From: Pontederia crassipes
Lineage: Eukaryota; Streptophyta; Magnoliopsida; Commelinales; Pontederiaceae
Assembly (NCBI GenBank): GCA_030549335.1
Contig: CM060189.1
Coordinates: 26,559,001 to 26,623,000 of the forward strand
DNA length: 64,000 nt
Direction of reading: 5' to 3'
This document shows positions 11,592 through 22,637 of this stretch, piece by piece. The notes under the pieces are model-generated. The model made no database searches. It saw nothing but the letters and a program-made list of their open reading frames with translations, and was not told the origin of the DNA. Made by a program: the position numbers and the translations under genes. How positions within the stretch are numbered: the first letter of the stretch is position 1; every line of letters starts with the position of its first letter.

Positions 11592-12857
11592 ATGCCCAGG
11601 AACGTCCGCAGCCAACTGCTTGAATTAGACTCTGAAATAGATCGAACTTTTAAAAGAAGGGTGCGAGAGTACAAGCACAGAACATCCTTTTTTGTAGGTG
11701 CAAGCAACACTCAATCTATAGAGTTCGAGGAGAATTCTAATCCAGAGATCGAAATGATGGCTGAACAAGAAGAGCCACTTCCATCGCGAATGCCGGTTCC
11801 ATCATTAGAAGAACTCTATACTCCCACTGAAGATGGACTGGAGTCTGTAATTCTGAAGCCTGCCATTCAAGCCAATAATTTTGAGTTAAAATCTTCTTTA
11901 ATCTCCACAATTCAACAGAACCAATTTGGAGGAAGTCCAGATGAAGACCCAAATCAACATCTTAAAGACTTTCTGGAAATATGCGAGACAACTAAGCTAA
12001 ATGAGGTATCGCCAGAAGCATTGAGACTAAGGGTCTTCTCTTTCTCGCTAAGGGGTAAAGCCAAACAATGGTTACAATCATTGGAACCCCGAAAATTAAC
12101 TATCTGGGAGCAACTAGTAAAAGCATTTTTGTTAGAATACTTCCCTCCCAGCAAAATCATAAGAATCAGAAATCAAGTCATTGATTTCGTGCAAAAAGAT
12201 CATGAGACATTGTATGAAGCCTAGCAAAGGTTTAAGACACTGCTAAGGTCGTGTCCTCATCATGGCTTAAGCAAATGGATTTTGGTTCAGTCCTTCCACA
12301 ATGGACTCAACTACACCTCAAAAATGGCGCTCGACAACGTTGCAGATGGTGTGTTTATAAAGAAAAATGTAAATGAAGCCTACCAACTTATAAAAGAAAT
12401 AGCCGTGAATCAACATTTCCTAGCTCATTCAAGGTCCAATGAGTCAGCTGCATCAACTCAAACTCGATTTGACGGTGAAGATTTTTCTTCTAAAGTTGAG
12501 TATATAGTTCAAAAGGCAATTAGTCGATTGGGATTCAACGAAGCTACTCCTACTGTCAATATGATAGCAAGATGTTACGAAATATGTGGTTCACCTGATC
12601 ACATTTATGTGCACTATGAGCTATTAAAATAGCAAGGGCATCAACAACAAGCTAATGCCATATGCCCTTATCCATCGAATAATGATCCATATTCTAACAC
12701 TTTCAATCCAGGATGGAAGAACAATCCAAAGTTTTCCTATAGAGACAATCCTCAACAAACTCAAGTTTCCACTTGGCAAAACAAATTTAATCAGAGAGCA
12801 CAACCTCAAAACTCTTCGTCAGACCAAGGTCATCTTCCACCAACAAGCCAGAAGTAA
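11592..12857 (+). pseudogene. gag of element C
   Basis: The frame starts at ATG 11592, shortly after a TTTCAG that looks like a 3' splice site, and runs to TAA 12855. In-frame TAG codons lie at 12222 and 12630. The first lies in an otherwise conserved context (LYEA-stop-QRFKTLL), where a Trp is expected (TGG to TAG). Retrotrans_gag signatures include NQFGGSPDEDPNQHLKDFLE, LRLRVFSFSLRGKAKQWL and FLLEYFPPSKI. The C-terminal part is Asn/Gln-rich (NPGWKNNPKFSYR) and has no CCHC knuckle, as is common in Athila gag. It would form the virus-like particle. It is non-functional in this copy. Confidence 0.88.
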
Positions 12858-13155
12858 TGATAAAAAAATATATGTCGAAACAGGACACCATGATGCAGAA
12901 AATGTTTGAGAAAATTGAAAGTCTTTCCATTCATAACGAAATGCTTAAAACCCAGATAGCTCAATAAGCTGCATCCTCCTCAAGACAACCAGAAATCCTG
13001 GACAGCCAGAGAAGAATCCAAAGGAGCAAGTCCAAGCTGTAACTTTAAGAAGTGGAAAAGCAATATATGACACCAAAAGAACAAGAGCAGAGGTCTCGAC
13101 AGAGGCAACTAAGGGAGTTGGTGATCAAAGTCAGACGGTTCAACCAGAAGACACA
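12858..13155 (+). pseudogene. gag-protease linker of element C
   Basis: Remnants of the coding link between gag and protease remain: a short Met/Gln-rich helix (MMQKMFEKIESLSIHNEML) and then, one frame over, AVTLRSGK, a motif that precedes the protease in many Athila polyproteins. At least one frameshift and a TAA (about 12966) interrupt it. Confidence 0.6.
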
Positions 13156-14220
13156 ATGAATAGACCAAATAAATTCAAACAACAGCTTGCTGAAGAACAG
13201 CCTAGTTATTCTTCTCGGATACCATTTCCTAAAGTCCTCGAGAAATCTCAACAGGACCAACAATTCGACAAGTTTGTAGAGATCCTAAAGAAACTCTATA
13301 TCAATGTACCTTTCGTGGAAGCTATTCAAGAGATGCCAGCATATGCCAAATTCTTGAAGGACATCCTATCGAAGAAAAGGAGGATACAAGAAAATGAAAC
13401 TGTCGTGCTAACTGCTGAGGTAAGTGCTGTAATTCAAAACAAATTACCCCCGAAGCTCAAAGATCCGGGAAGTTTCTCCATACCTTGTGAAATTGGAAAC
13501 CGAAGGATACGAAGAGCCTTGTGTGATTTTGGTGCCTCAGTAAGTGTTATTCCTCTATCATTATGTAGGAAACTTGAAATGGGTGATATTAAGCCCACAA
13601 ATATGTCTCTCCAATTAGCAGACAAGTCTATAAAAATTCCACAGAGAATTCTGGAGGACATATCTATCAAAGTAGGCAATTTTTACATACCAGCCGACTT
13701 CGTGGTTCTGGACATGGATGAAGATGACCAAACTCCCATTTTGTTGGGGGGACCCTTCCTAGCTACTGTCGGAGCAGTGATAGACGTTAAACAAGGTCAC
13801 CTTACCTTTTAAATAGGTGACGACACAGTCGAATTTCGACTAAATCACATTATTGATTGCCCAGACATGGAAGATCACCATCTTCAACCTGAGCAACTGG
13901 ATTCCCTTATACAGAAAGTGGCATCAGTCATTCACATATCAGATCCCCTGGAACTATCTCTTAAAGCTCAAGAATCATCTTTGTGGACAGAAGAAGAAGC
14001 AGACATTCTCACAAGTCAGATGCTCTCAACTAAAATACAATATTCTGACACTCCACTAGAAGAGCAATCTGCAGAGTTCACGCAACAATCTAGCTCAAAG
14101 AAGTCAACAAAGCCAGAATTGAAGAAGCTTCCTCAAAATCTCAAGTATGAATTTCTAGGAGAAAACTTCACTTATCCAGTAATTATCAGTGTAGATTTAA
14201 AGACAACTCAACTTCAGTAG
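13156..14220 (+). pseudogene. Aspartic protease region of element C pol
   Basis: The frame is open from about 13156 and broken by TAA 13810 and TAG 14218, all in one frame that continues into reverse transcriptase. The protease core is CDFGASVSVIPLSLC, the plant retroelement equivalent of D-[ST/L]-G-A, followed by LQLADKSIKIPQ and TPILLGGPFLATVGAVIDV. The enzyme would cut the Gag-Pol polyprotein. 13813-14220 is the acidic linker before reverse transcriptase. The stop at 14218 is CAG to TAG by context. Confidence 0.85.
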
Positions 14221-15344
14221 CTATTGGATAAGTTAAAAGCTTACAAGCATGTTATCGGATACACATTGGATGATCTCAAGGGAATTAATCCTGCTATATG
14301 CATGCACCATATCCATATGAAAAAGGACTATAAACCTTCCATAGAGGGACAAAGAAGGCTTAATCCAGCAATGAAGGAAGTAGTGAAAAAAGAAGTGATT
14401 AAACTCTTGGATGAAGGAATTATCTACCCCATATCAGACAGTCAGTGGATGAGCCCCGTGAAGGTCGTACCAAAAAAGGGTGGAATGACTGTAGTAAAGA
14501 CAAAGTCGGACAAATTCATTTCCACACGAACGGTAACCGGATGGAGGATGTGTATCGACTTTAGGAAACTTAATAAAGCCACAAGAAAGGATCATTTTCC
14601 ATTACCTTTCATCGACCAGATGTTAGAAAGGCTGGCAAACCACTCTTATTTTTGTTACTTGGACGGATTTTCTAGATTTCATCAAATTCCTATTCATTCA
14701 GAAGATCAAGAAAAAACTACCTTTACTTGTCCCTATGAAACCTTTGCATACAGAAGGATGCCCTGTGGACTATGCAATGCTCCTGCAAGCTTTCAAAGGT
14801 GCATGATGTCTATTTTTTCTGATTACATTGAAGAAATAATGGAGGTATTTATGGATGACTTTTCATTGTATGGCACTTCCTTTGAAATTTGTCTTAAGAA
14901 TTTAAGAAAGGTATTACAAAGATGCGCCAATCTAATCTTGTGTTGAACTGGAAGAAATGTCACTTCATGGTACAAGAAGGTGTAATCCTTGGGCATATTA
15001 TTTCGGGCCAGGGTATTGAAGTCGACAAAGCTAAGACAGAAGTAATCGAGAAATTACCTCCGCCTACTAATATTAAAGGAATCAGAAGTTTTCTTAGACA
15101 TGCTGGGTTCTATCGCCATTTCATCAAGAACTTTTCTCTAATTGCAAGGCCTTTGACAAAACTCCTATCTAAGGAAGCAGAGTTTATATTTGATGAACAC
15201 TTTTTAGAGGCTTTTGAGACTCTGAAAAAAGCTCTTACAATAGCTCCAATCATCCAACCACCCGATTGGTCCTTGCCATTCGAAATTATGTGTGATGCTA
15301 GTGATCAAGCTGTGGGAGCAGTATTGGGACAAAAGGAAGGATAA
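14221..15344 (+). pseudogene. Reverse transcriptase region of element C pol
   Basis: It continues the protease frame from 14221 (no start codon needed in the polyprotein). Motifs in order are: DEGIIYPISDSQWMSPV, then WRMCIDFRKLNKATRKDHFP, YLDGFSRFHQIPI, RMPCGLCNAPASFQRCM, and the catalytic FMDDFSLYG near 14850. At about 14925 the frame shifts to SNLVLNWKKCHFM and VILGHIISGQGIEVD, and at about 15340 it shifts back. Two compensating indels therefore leave about 140 codons in another frame. Function: copies element RNA to DNA in the particle. Clearly dead here. Confidence 0.92.
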
Positions 15345-15747
15345 AAAGCAACATGCAATCTACTATGCTAGCAAAACTTTGGATGAAACACAAATCAATT
15401 ATGCTACAACTGAAAAGAAATTCCTAGCAGTTGTTTTTGCAATGGACAAATTCATATCCTACCTAGTTGGCTCCAAAGTCATTATGTACACTGATCACCA
15501 AGCTGTGCGATACTTGATTGCTAAAAATGATGTCAAACCTAGACTCATCAGGTGGATTCTTTTGTTACAGGAATTTGATTTAGAAATCAAAGATCAAAGG
15601 AGGACAAAAAATTTGGTAGCTGATCATCTCTCTCGACTTCCTTGGTTTGCTAATTATGCTAACTACTTAGCTTCCGGAGTTCTACGACCTGATCTCTCTT
15701 ATCAACAAAAGATGAAATTCTTCTCTGATATCAAATACTACTTCTGA
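15286..15747 (+). pseudogene. RNase H region of element C pol
   Basis: Acidic catalytic positions are visible: [15 protein letters not shown], then [25 protein letters not shown] and LVADHLSRL. It degrades the RNA strand of the hybrid. The 15340 frameshift falls just after the first motif. A TGA at 15745 ends the frame where Trp is expected before NEPFLF. Confidence 0.88.
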
Positions 15748-16916
15748 AATGAACCATTTCTATTCAAAAAATGTGCAGATGAAATATATCGTAAGTGTGT
15801 ACCAAATGAAGAATAATATGCTATATTACAGGAATGTCATTCATCTTCTTATAGTGGTCACGGAGGATATCAGAAAACAGCCGCTAAAGTTCTTCAAACA
15901 GGTTTTTATTGGCCAACTCTATTCAAGGATGCAATCAATGTTGTTAAATCTTGCGATGCTTGTCAAAGAACTGGAAATATAGGTAAAAGAAATGAGGCAC
16001 CTCAGCAATCTATACTCGAAGTAGAAATATTTGATGTGTGGGGAGTGGACTACATGGGACCTTTTCCTCCCTCATGCGGGTACAAGTTCATACTTCTAGC
16101 TATTGATTATGTCTCGAAATGGATTGAAGCTATCCCTACAATCTCAGTAGACTCAAAGTCGATTGTTAAACTCTTTAAACACATAATATTTCTAAGGTTT
16201 GGAATGCCGAGATTGGTTATCAGTGATGGAGGATCACACTTTATCGAACGGAGTTTTGAAAAATTACTGCTCAAATATGGGGTCAAGCATCGAATTTCTA
16301 CCGCTTATCACCCTCAAACCAATGGACAAGCAGAAGTCTCGAATAGAGAGATCAAAATAATTCTCGAGAAAACCGTTTCAATCACTAGGAAGGATTGGAG
16401 CCTGAAACTTAACGAAGCACTATGGGCATATCAGACTGCATATAAAACACCAATTGGAACAACACCGTTTAGGCTGATTTATGGCAAACATTGTCACCTA
16501 CCGGTGGAACTAGAACATAAGGCTTTTTGGGCAATTAAAACACTGAACTATGATTTCCAAGCAGTCTCTGGAAAACGTTTATTGCAGCTCAATGAGCTAG
16601 ATGAATTGAGATTATATGCCTATAACAACTCCCGCATCTATAAAAAAAGAACGAAAAAATGGCATGATATGCACATATTGAGAAAGAGTTTTAAAGAAGG
16701 CGACCAGGTTCTGTTAGTTAACTCCCGACTATGACTTTTTCCCAGGAAGTTAAGAACGCGATGGTCTGGACCGTTCATCGTCGAAAAAATATACCCTCAT
16801 GGCACAGTGGATATAAAAAATAGTAATTCAGAAACCTTCAAAGACAATGGGCAAAGATTGAAATGTTACAATCCAAGCGCAGCAAGGTTCGAAGAAGTGC
16901 TACATCTGCAATCGGA
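15748..16916 (+). pseudogene. Integrase of element C pol
   Basis: It lies in the same frame as reverse transcriptase, with stops at 15814 (TAA) and 16732 (TGA). The N-terminal zinc region is present ([11 protein letters not shown] ... [10 protein letters not shown]). The catalytic core has D ([12 protein letters not shown]), D ([10 protein letters not shown]) and E ([12 protein letters not shown]). The C-terminal part ([11 protein letters not shown], then [12 protein letters not shown]) follows the second stop. The protein would insert the DNA copy. The core (16036-16734) is well preserved, but the stops prevent a full protein. Confidence 0.92.
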
Positions 16917-17207
16917 CTATTAGAAGAAATAAGGTCGAGCCAACGACGTTAAAAAAAGCGCTACAGGGAGGCAACCCAACCAAATAAATGGTCAGCAGCC
17001 ACGTCAGCATCCGCACGGTCAGAAATATAAAAAAAAATCACCTGAAAGTACACTTTTGAGATTTAGTTGAGAATCCCAACAGAATCTAACACCATATCTA
17101 CCCAAATATCCACTTTTCCAAGTCCCACTCGAACTCCCTCGCGTCGCTTCATTTACTACCCGATCAACTAATCCTTTCCCCAACACCCATCGTCCCTCAG
17201 CTACCTC

Positions 17208-18531
17208 TTGAAATCCCTAAACAACACTTCATCGCCCTCCGAGAAACCCTGGCCGTTCTCCACCCCTCCGATCAACCGACAACATGAAGAGAACCCACAC
17301 ATCGTTTGTCTCCCGACCAACAGTTCGTCTGAGTCCATTAGGCGATGGCTGCGTCCGGACGGCCTCTTGCAACCAACGACCAACCTACGACCGCCAGCAG
17401 ACATCAATGAAGCTCAATGTCTTCTTAATACAAGGTTCAGAAATTTTTCTTCTACCCAATTCCTAGATTTTTCCGTTCTCGAATCTCTCGGGCTATATGA
17501 TGATATCAGGACCATACTTCATCGATCCCATCTCCTCCCTTTCTTTATGAAACGTTGGGACTTTTACAAAGAGGTATCAGTAGAGTTCATAGGAACTCTG
17601 TATCCCACCAGTTTTGATGAAAATGGAGTTCCTGATCACATTGAGTTTTGGTTGTGTAATCACGAACTCGCCATGGGTTTAGACACTTTAGCCCATTTTA
17701 TGAATCTGCCTAATGTTGGCTATAGAACTCCTCCACCCTCTTTTCCTACATTTGAAGTTTGGTATCAACTTACCAGTCGACGAACCGACAACATGTTACA
17801 TTTAGTCAGCCACGAACTGAAGAACCTGTTCTTCGATATCTCCATATCATTCTCACCAACACTATCTTAATCCGCCCAAATGACTATGAGCGAGACCTTG
17901 TCTCTACCGATGAACTTTTTATTCTCTGGTGTCTGCTGTCGAATACAGAGATTAACCTTGCATCATTCTTCCTTCAAAGTTTGATCAAGGAGTCGACCCG
18001 TGAAATTAGTTTTGCAGCAACCTCATTACACCCTTAGTAGAACACTATGTGTTCTTAGCCGACACCACCCCTACACCTGCAACACTAATAGACTTAGACT
18101 TTTTGACCAAGGAAGGGGTTTTTCTCATGGTGAACGGCCAACATTTTTGGCGACAATCCAATCCATCTGCACTCTTCCAACTACCTGACCCTCGACGGAC
18201 TTCAATTTTGGAAGGCCGGAACTAGTGGATGAATGATTTCATTCAGGTCACAAGGCTTATTCCAACATTACCTCCACTACTTTTGGACTACAGAGCAACT
18301 TCGCAACTTCCCTCTGGCTCTAGGACCCCTCGAAGGTGCATTGTCTCTTCCTCCTCCTCATCAGCTCTAGATGTGTCTCCATCTCTACCCCTCACTACAT
18401 CCAACAAATTGGACCTCATTCTGGACCAAGTGACAAAACTTGCGGAAACAACAGCTCGTAATCACCAGGACATCCAAACGCTCAAAGATCAACTACATAG
18501 ATTGGAGCAACAGAACCTGGTGCACCAATAG
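17208..18531 (+). pseudogene. Post-pol ORF of element C (Athila env-position ORF)
   Basis: The first piece (17208-17870) has no ATG at its edge. It contains LNTRFRNFSSTQFLDFSVL, FYKEVSVEFIGTLYP, HIEFWLCNHELAMGLDTL and AHFMNLPN, the pattern of the plant ATHILA ORF family. Coding moves to other frames at about 17800 (LVSTDELFILWCLL) and 18000. The tail (18229-18531) has a heptad-rich end (LDLILDQVTKLAETTARN). It sits in the position of env in Athila elements, but no signal peptide or membrane segment is evident. The role is unknown; the copy is broken by frameshifts. Confidence 0.65.
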
Positions 18532-19597
18532 CGAGTCCAAGGAGTAGAAGATGTTCATAATTCTGTCCTAACAACCCTCAGTGACATCCAGCAGGTCATT
18601 GACCGCATCCTTGAGCTCCAACCAACTCCGGGTCATTCTTCCTGGCATGATCGACACTCAGGACAGAGTCGATTCTAAGCTTGGGGGAGAGGGCAACATG
18701 GTACATTTCTACTCTTCATTTAACTCTCATTTTTCATAATTTTACATTCGAACTCTCACATTATAGATTGGCATTGCACCATATTAACCTCACATAGTAC
18801 AATAAGAGATTTCAATTCCATCTCGTAGCTGTAGCCACTATTGCAACCTCCTGAAACTTTGTTCAAGAACATCTTGTTAGCCCCTAACATTTTAATATAT
18901 TTTGCAACCGAATTCAATGCTAAAAGTGACAGGGCAAAGGCTAGTGGAAAGTGACTATTTTGATATTTTAAGAGCTTGACGACCAATCTTATTTAAGCTT
19001 GCCTCTGAATTCAAATAACAACTAATAAGATTGTTAATACTAATATTTTCCAGTGCAGTATGAAACCAAATGAAAGAAAGAAAGCAATGAGCAAACAAAA
19101 GTTGAAAGCAAAAGAAAAGAGGGTCAAGAGAGCCCCAGAAGGTAAAAAAGGGTGCATTCCTAAGCCAGGGTGAATTTGGATAAGTAGATCCGTAGGGATT
19201 CATGCATGGTACCCTAAGAGCAACTGCCCTAGGCTGTGCCGATTGAAAACCTGCTACATAAATTCTCCTGAGCATTATGGATAATCGCATGAGTACTGGA
19301 CAAATGAAAAGAAATAGGAATTCAAAGAAAGCTTATTATTGTACTGGTAGATTTAGCATTAACACTCTTATTATCTATTTTTCTTATTTGAATTCTCTGG
19401 CTTGAGCTAAAAAGAGGAAGTTAAAAATTTCTTATTGTTAATATCTTCATTAAAGTCAGGGAATGAAGGACAGAGGGGGCACTTGAGCAAGGAATATCAG
19501 GTTGGTATCTTAAAAAGCTGGCGAAAAAGCAAGATGAAGGTCACCCCTATCTTAAACATTGCTTGAGGACAAGCAAAAAGCTAAGCTTGGGAGAATT
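18532..19597 (+). other. 3' untranslated region and polypurine tract of element C
   Basis: No gene is seen. A purine tract TAAGCTTGGGGGAGAGGG lies at about 18676. A block at 19118-19270 (GAGCCCCAG, TAGATCCGTAGGG, CCTAAGAGCAACTGCC) is shared with element B. It ends with TTGAGGACAAGCAAAAAGC and TAAGCTTGGGAGAATT, the polypurine tract next to the 3' LTR. Confidence 0.75.
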
Positions 19598-20626
19598 TGA
19601 TCACCTCTTTTATGTACTTATAATCACTGCAATAAATCCGCAAATTTACATAAAATTTGAGCATATTTAAATGTTTTTATCAATTTTTAGTGAAAAAGTT
19701 GAATCAGTAAAAGAGAGGACTAACCACCTTTCGAAATTTGAATTTTGAATAGGGAATGAGACAAAAAAGAGGAGAAGCCGGAGAAAGGGGGAGAGGCGAG
19801 ATCAAGGAAGGGAAGAGGACGAAGACTTGGAAGGATGAAGGGGAACTAAAGAAGTTTTTAGATTCTCTCGTGATGAAACTTTATTGATGCAGACTTTTAT
19901 TCTGACTTTTTGATATCGTGGATTTGACTCCTCATTTCTATTTACATGATGCATGGTTGTTTAAAATTTACATCTGATTTCAATTAGATCGAGAGATTAA
20001 TTGTTTTTCTGCTTTAGCCGATTTCATCCGAGAGGAGAAATTAGCCATATTACTTGCTATGCTTCTAGTAATTGCTAGTTTATATTTTGTTAGAAAGATC
20101 GAGAGATCTGCTATAGCGACTGTTATGAGATGAGAATCCTTACAGTCGTGTGAGGAGTTAATATGCGTTCTGATCATTAGAGTAAGATTAAAAGAATGGA
20201 TTGTAGGAATCGAGAGATCGAACCCTTCTACTGATTAAGAATGAGATTCTTATTAATCAGTGATCTTAATTTAGTGATTAGCAGCAATTCTCTTTTTGAT
20301 TTACGGATACGACGACTGCAATAGCATCAACAAGTTCATTACGAGAGAATCTTTCTCTTCATTCTGTGATCTTTTCTTATCTTACTTCCTTATTCTTAAT
20401 CTCTGTTCACACACGCATCTAGCTTATTCTTTTATAATTTTGTGACGACTTCTGGGGTATAAATAGAGTAATTAATTAATCTAAATCAACGGGGTTACGA
20501 CACTCAAGGTTTCTACTCGACCTATGCACTTGCAGTTATGTGAACTCTTGAGTAAAATTAAAACATGGCTAGAATTACTTCCAGTGTGAGAATCCGAAAT
20601 TTCACAACTACGATAAGTTCACGTCA
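19598..20626 (+). repeat. 3' LTR of element C
   Basis: It is collinear with 10441-11470 over its whole length, starts TGATCACCTCTTTTATG and ends GTTCACGTCA. It is followed by the TACTC duplication. Confidence 0.92.
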
Positions 20627-21172
20627 TACTCATTTGCGACGAGTTCCTGGAACAGTTATGAGAGGCTCACAATTGAATTCTTATCTTCCTTTGCTACTAA
20701 CGAGAAGTTTTCAGTTCTTAGTTTCAGGATGCATAACAGGGAGTTCCAGCTTACACGTGAGCAGCTTAGTGATATTTATAATTTCCCTAGTGAAGGCTTG
20801 TAGGATTATGATAGAGAGTTCAATGGCTCAACATTTTGGAGAGAGATCACGGGGGAGAGTCAGTTGCACTTAAAAACTACTAAGAGTACAAGTATTCAAA
20901 ATCCTATCCTTAGATATGTTCATAGATTTTTATCATGTGGATTGTTTCCTAGAGGCGATAGTGAAGGATTAGTTACTTTATTTCAGTTATTTATTATATG
21001 GGCCATGTTACATAATGTTGTTATAGATATGGGGTATTATATGATTCAGTATTTTCAAAAGAATGCCACACGGGACAAAGGCAAAATCATTGTTGGTGGT
21101 TTGATTGCCCCTATTGCATGCCGCTTAGAGATTGATTTGGATCACACCACATGAGTACCAGGTTCTATTTTC

Positions 21173-21508
21173 TTGGACAAGATAGTTGTTAGTTCTATGA
21201 AGATGGTAGTTCAAGAATCTGGGGGATATGTATTCAAGTTCAAAGATTCTTCCATCCTTGTTTCTTCAGTGGATATTGATAGAATCACGATGTTCAATCG
21301 TGATAATTGGTTATTCTTCTCGGCACTAGGAGCAGGACAGGAGGCCCCTCCCATTATTCCAGATTATGATGCAGAGGCGGGCCCTTCATATACTATTATG
21401 TCAGTTCAGATGGACACAGTTCCACCTCAGCCACCTCCGACTTATGATTTCACTAGCTTTCATGACATTCTTATGACTATGCAGGCTCAGCAGCAGGAGT
21501 TCTTCTAG
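21173..21508 (+). pseudogene. C-terminal part of the Athila-type ORF of B
   Basis: The frame is open from 21173 (TTG start only, so no true start) to a TAG at 21506. It continues in frame as EQRQSLTDLAACQRRTERM before diverging. It is Pro-rich (VPPQPPPTYDF), then Gln-rich (MQAQQQEF). The same arrangement, a globular part followed by a Gln/Leu-rich tail, ends the matching ORF of C (18229-18531), so this is most likely the tail of the same protein. Confidence 0.5.
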
Positions 21509-21654
21509 GAGCAGAGACAGAGCCTCACCGACTTAGCAGCATGCCAGCGTCGGACAGAGCGAATGACCCAGCAGATGTACGACTATCATGTGAGGCAGGG
21601 ACACTTCGTGTCCGCCATCGCCACCACTAGAGCATTAAACTTGGGTTGTTTCTC

Positions 21655-22637
21655 CTCCTTTCTTTTACATTTTATCACTTATGTATTTTCCCTTTCTTTT
21701 ACTATGTGTACGGGCCTAACACTGGGACAGTGTCAGGTTCAAGTTTGGGGGAGGGACTTAGTCTTGTTTTATTTGCATGGCAAGTCTTATTTCAGTATTT
21801 TGAATCAATCATCTTTTGTTTGGCATGCATCTAATTATGATAATTTTTGAAAAAAAAATTAAGTGTCATCTCATTTCTCTTTGTTTACTATTTTATTGTC
21901 TTTAAATTTATTTTCAGAACATCGCTTAATCTATGAAATTCAATCATTATCTCTTTTTATCGAGTATCACCAGAGTATTGGGATTTGGATCGAGTTTGTT
22001 GCTAAGTAGAAGGACGAGCTTTTAAATGATGAATTTCTCTATTATTTACTATGATGTTAGTCTTGATTATAATTGCATCGATATTAAAAATATTAAGTCT
22101 TTTTTGAGCTTATAATTATGTTAATTTTAATGTTAAATTGAATGAAAAGAGGGCTAATTGAGCCCCAGCAGTTAAGTGAAAAGTATAAAGTACCCTCTGG
22201 AACCTTGGTGTGTTCGAATAATTAGATCCGTAGGGGATACTTGCCTGACGACCTAAGGGCATCTGCTCTGGGATCCGTCGATCAAAAGCCCGTTACATGG
22301 ACCACTTTGTGCAATATGGAGGATTACTAAATTCTTAAAGTGAAAAAAATCTTAATGCTGAAATATGAAATGATAATAGTATGAAAATAAGCTCCTTAAA
22401 GACTTGTGGTTCAATATTGATACTCTTATGAGATTGACTAATATTATTTGTAGATATGCAAGAAAGACATGTTTGAATGCTAAGAATTCTGCAACGCTGG
22501 GTATTGATTGAGAATAGATACTCTGGTGATGGTCGTGTAAATGAACAATGGGAGAAAAGTATTGGTTTTATGATGGAGCACTGTGCCTTATTTGAAATTT
22601 ACTTGAGGACAAGCAAAATATTAAGTTTGGGAGTATT
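21655..22637 (+). other. 3' untranslated region and polypurine tract of element B
   Basis: No gene is seen. It contains GCCTAACACTGGGACAGTGTCAGG (imperfect hairpin, about 21714) and AAGTTTGGGGGAGGGAC (21742), an extra purine tract. At 22142-22330 a block is shared with C (GAGCCCCAG, AGATCCGTAGGG). ACTTGAGGACAAGCAAAAT leads into TTAAGTTTGGGAGTATT directly before the 3' LTR, the normal polypurine-tract position. Confidence 0.65.

Larger units (their letters stand above)
10441..20626 (+). mobile_element. Element C: Athila-like Ty3/gypsy retrotransposon
   Basis: This is a complete 10.2-kb insertion with two LTRs (1030 and 1029 bp), a tRNA-Asp primer site, gag, pol (protease, reverse transcriptase, RNase H, integrase) and a further ORF after pol. 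TACTC flanks both ends (10436-10440 and 20627-20631), a perfect 5-bp target duplication inside element B. Pol order, primer type and the extra 3' ORF identify the Athila lineage. All ORFs carry stops or shifts, so the copy is inactive. Confidence 0.92.
10199..21154 (+). pseudogene. Athila-type ORF of element B, split by element C
   Basis: The left part opens at 10202 (MSEPRRKKPVSRPRKQ) and runs into the insertion at 10440. The right part resumes at 20632 in a compatible frame and ends at about 21152. One in-frame TAG (about 20801) lies after NREFQLTREQLSDIYNFP. The pattern (a short basic N-terminus, then a FxxREFxLTxEQLxxxxxFP block) is that of the plant ATHILA ORF-1 or putative plant transposon protein families. 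Its biochemical role is unknown. The interruption coincides with the 5-bp target duplication of C, so the ORF was broken by that insertion. Confidence 0.6.

Noticed and set aside
17284-17466. 60-codon frame starting ATG within the post-pol ORF of C
   Set aside because: It is out of frame with the conserved ATHILA-type reading at 17208-17870.
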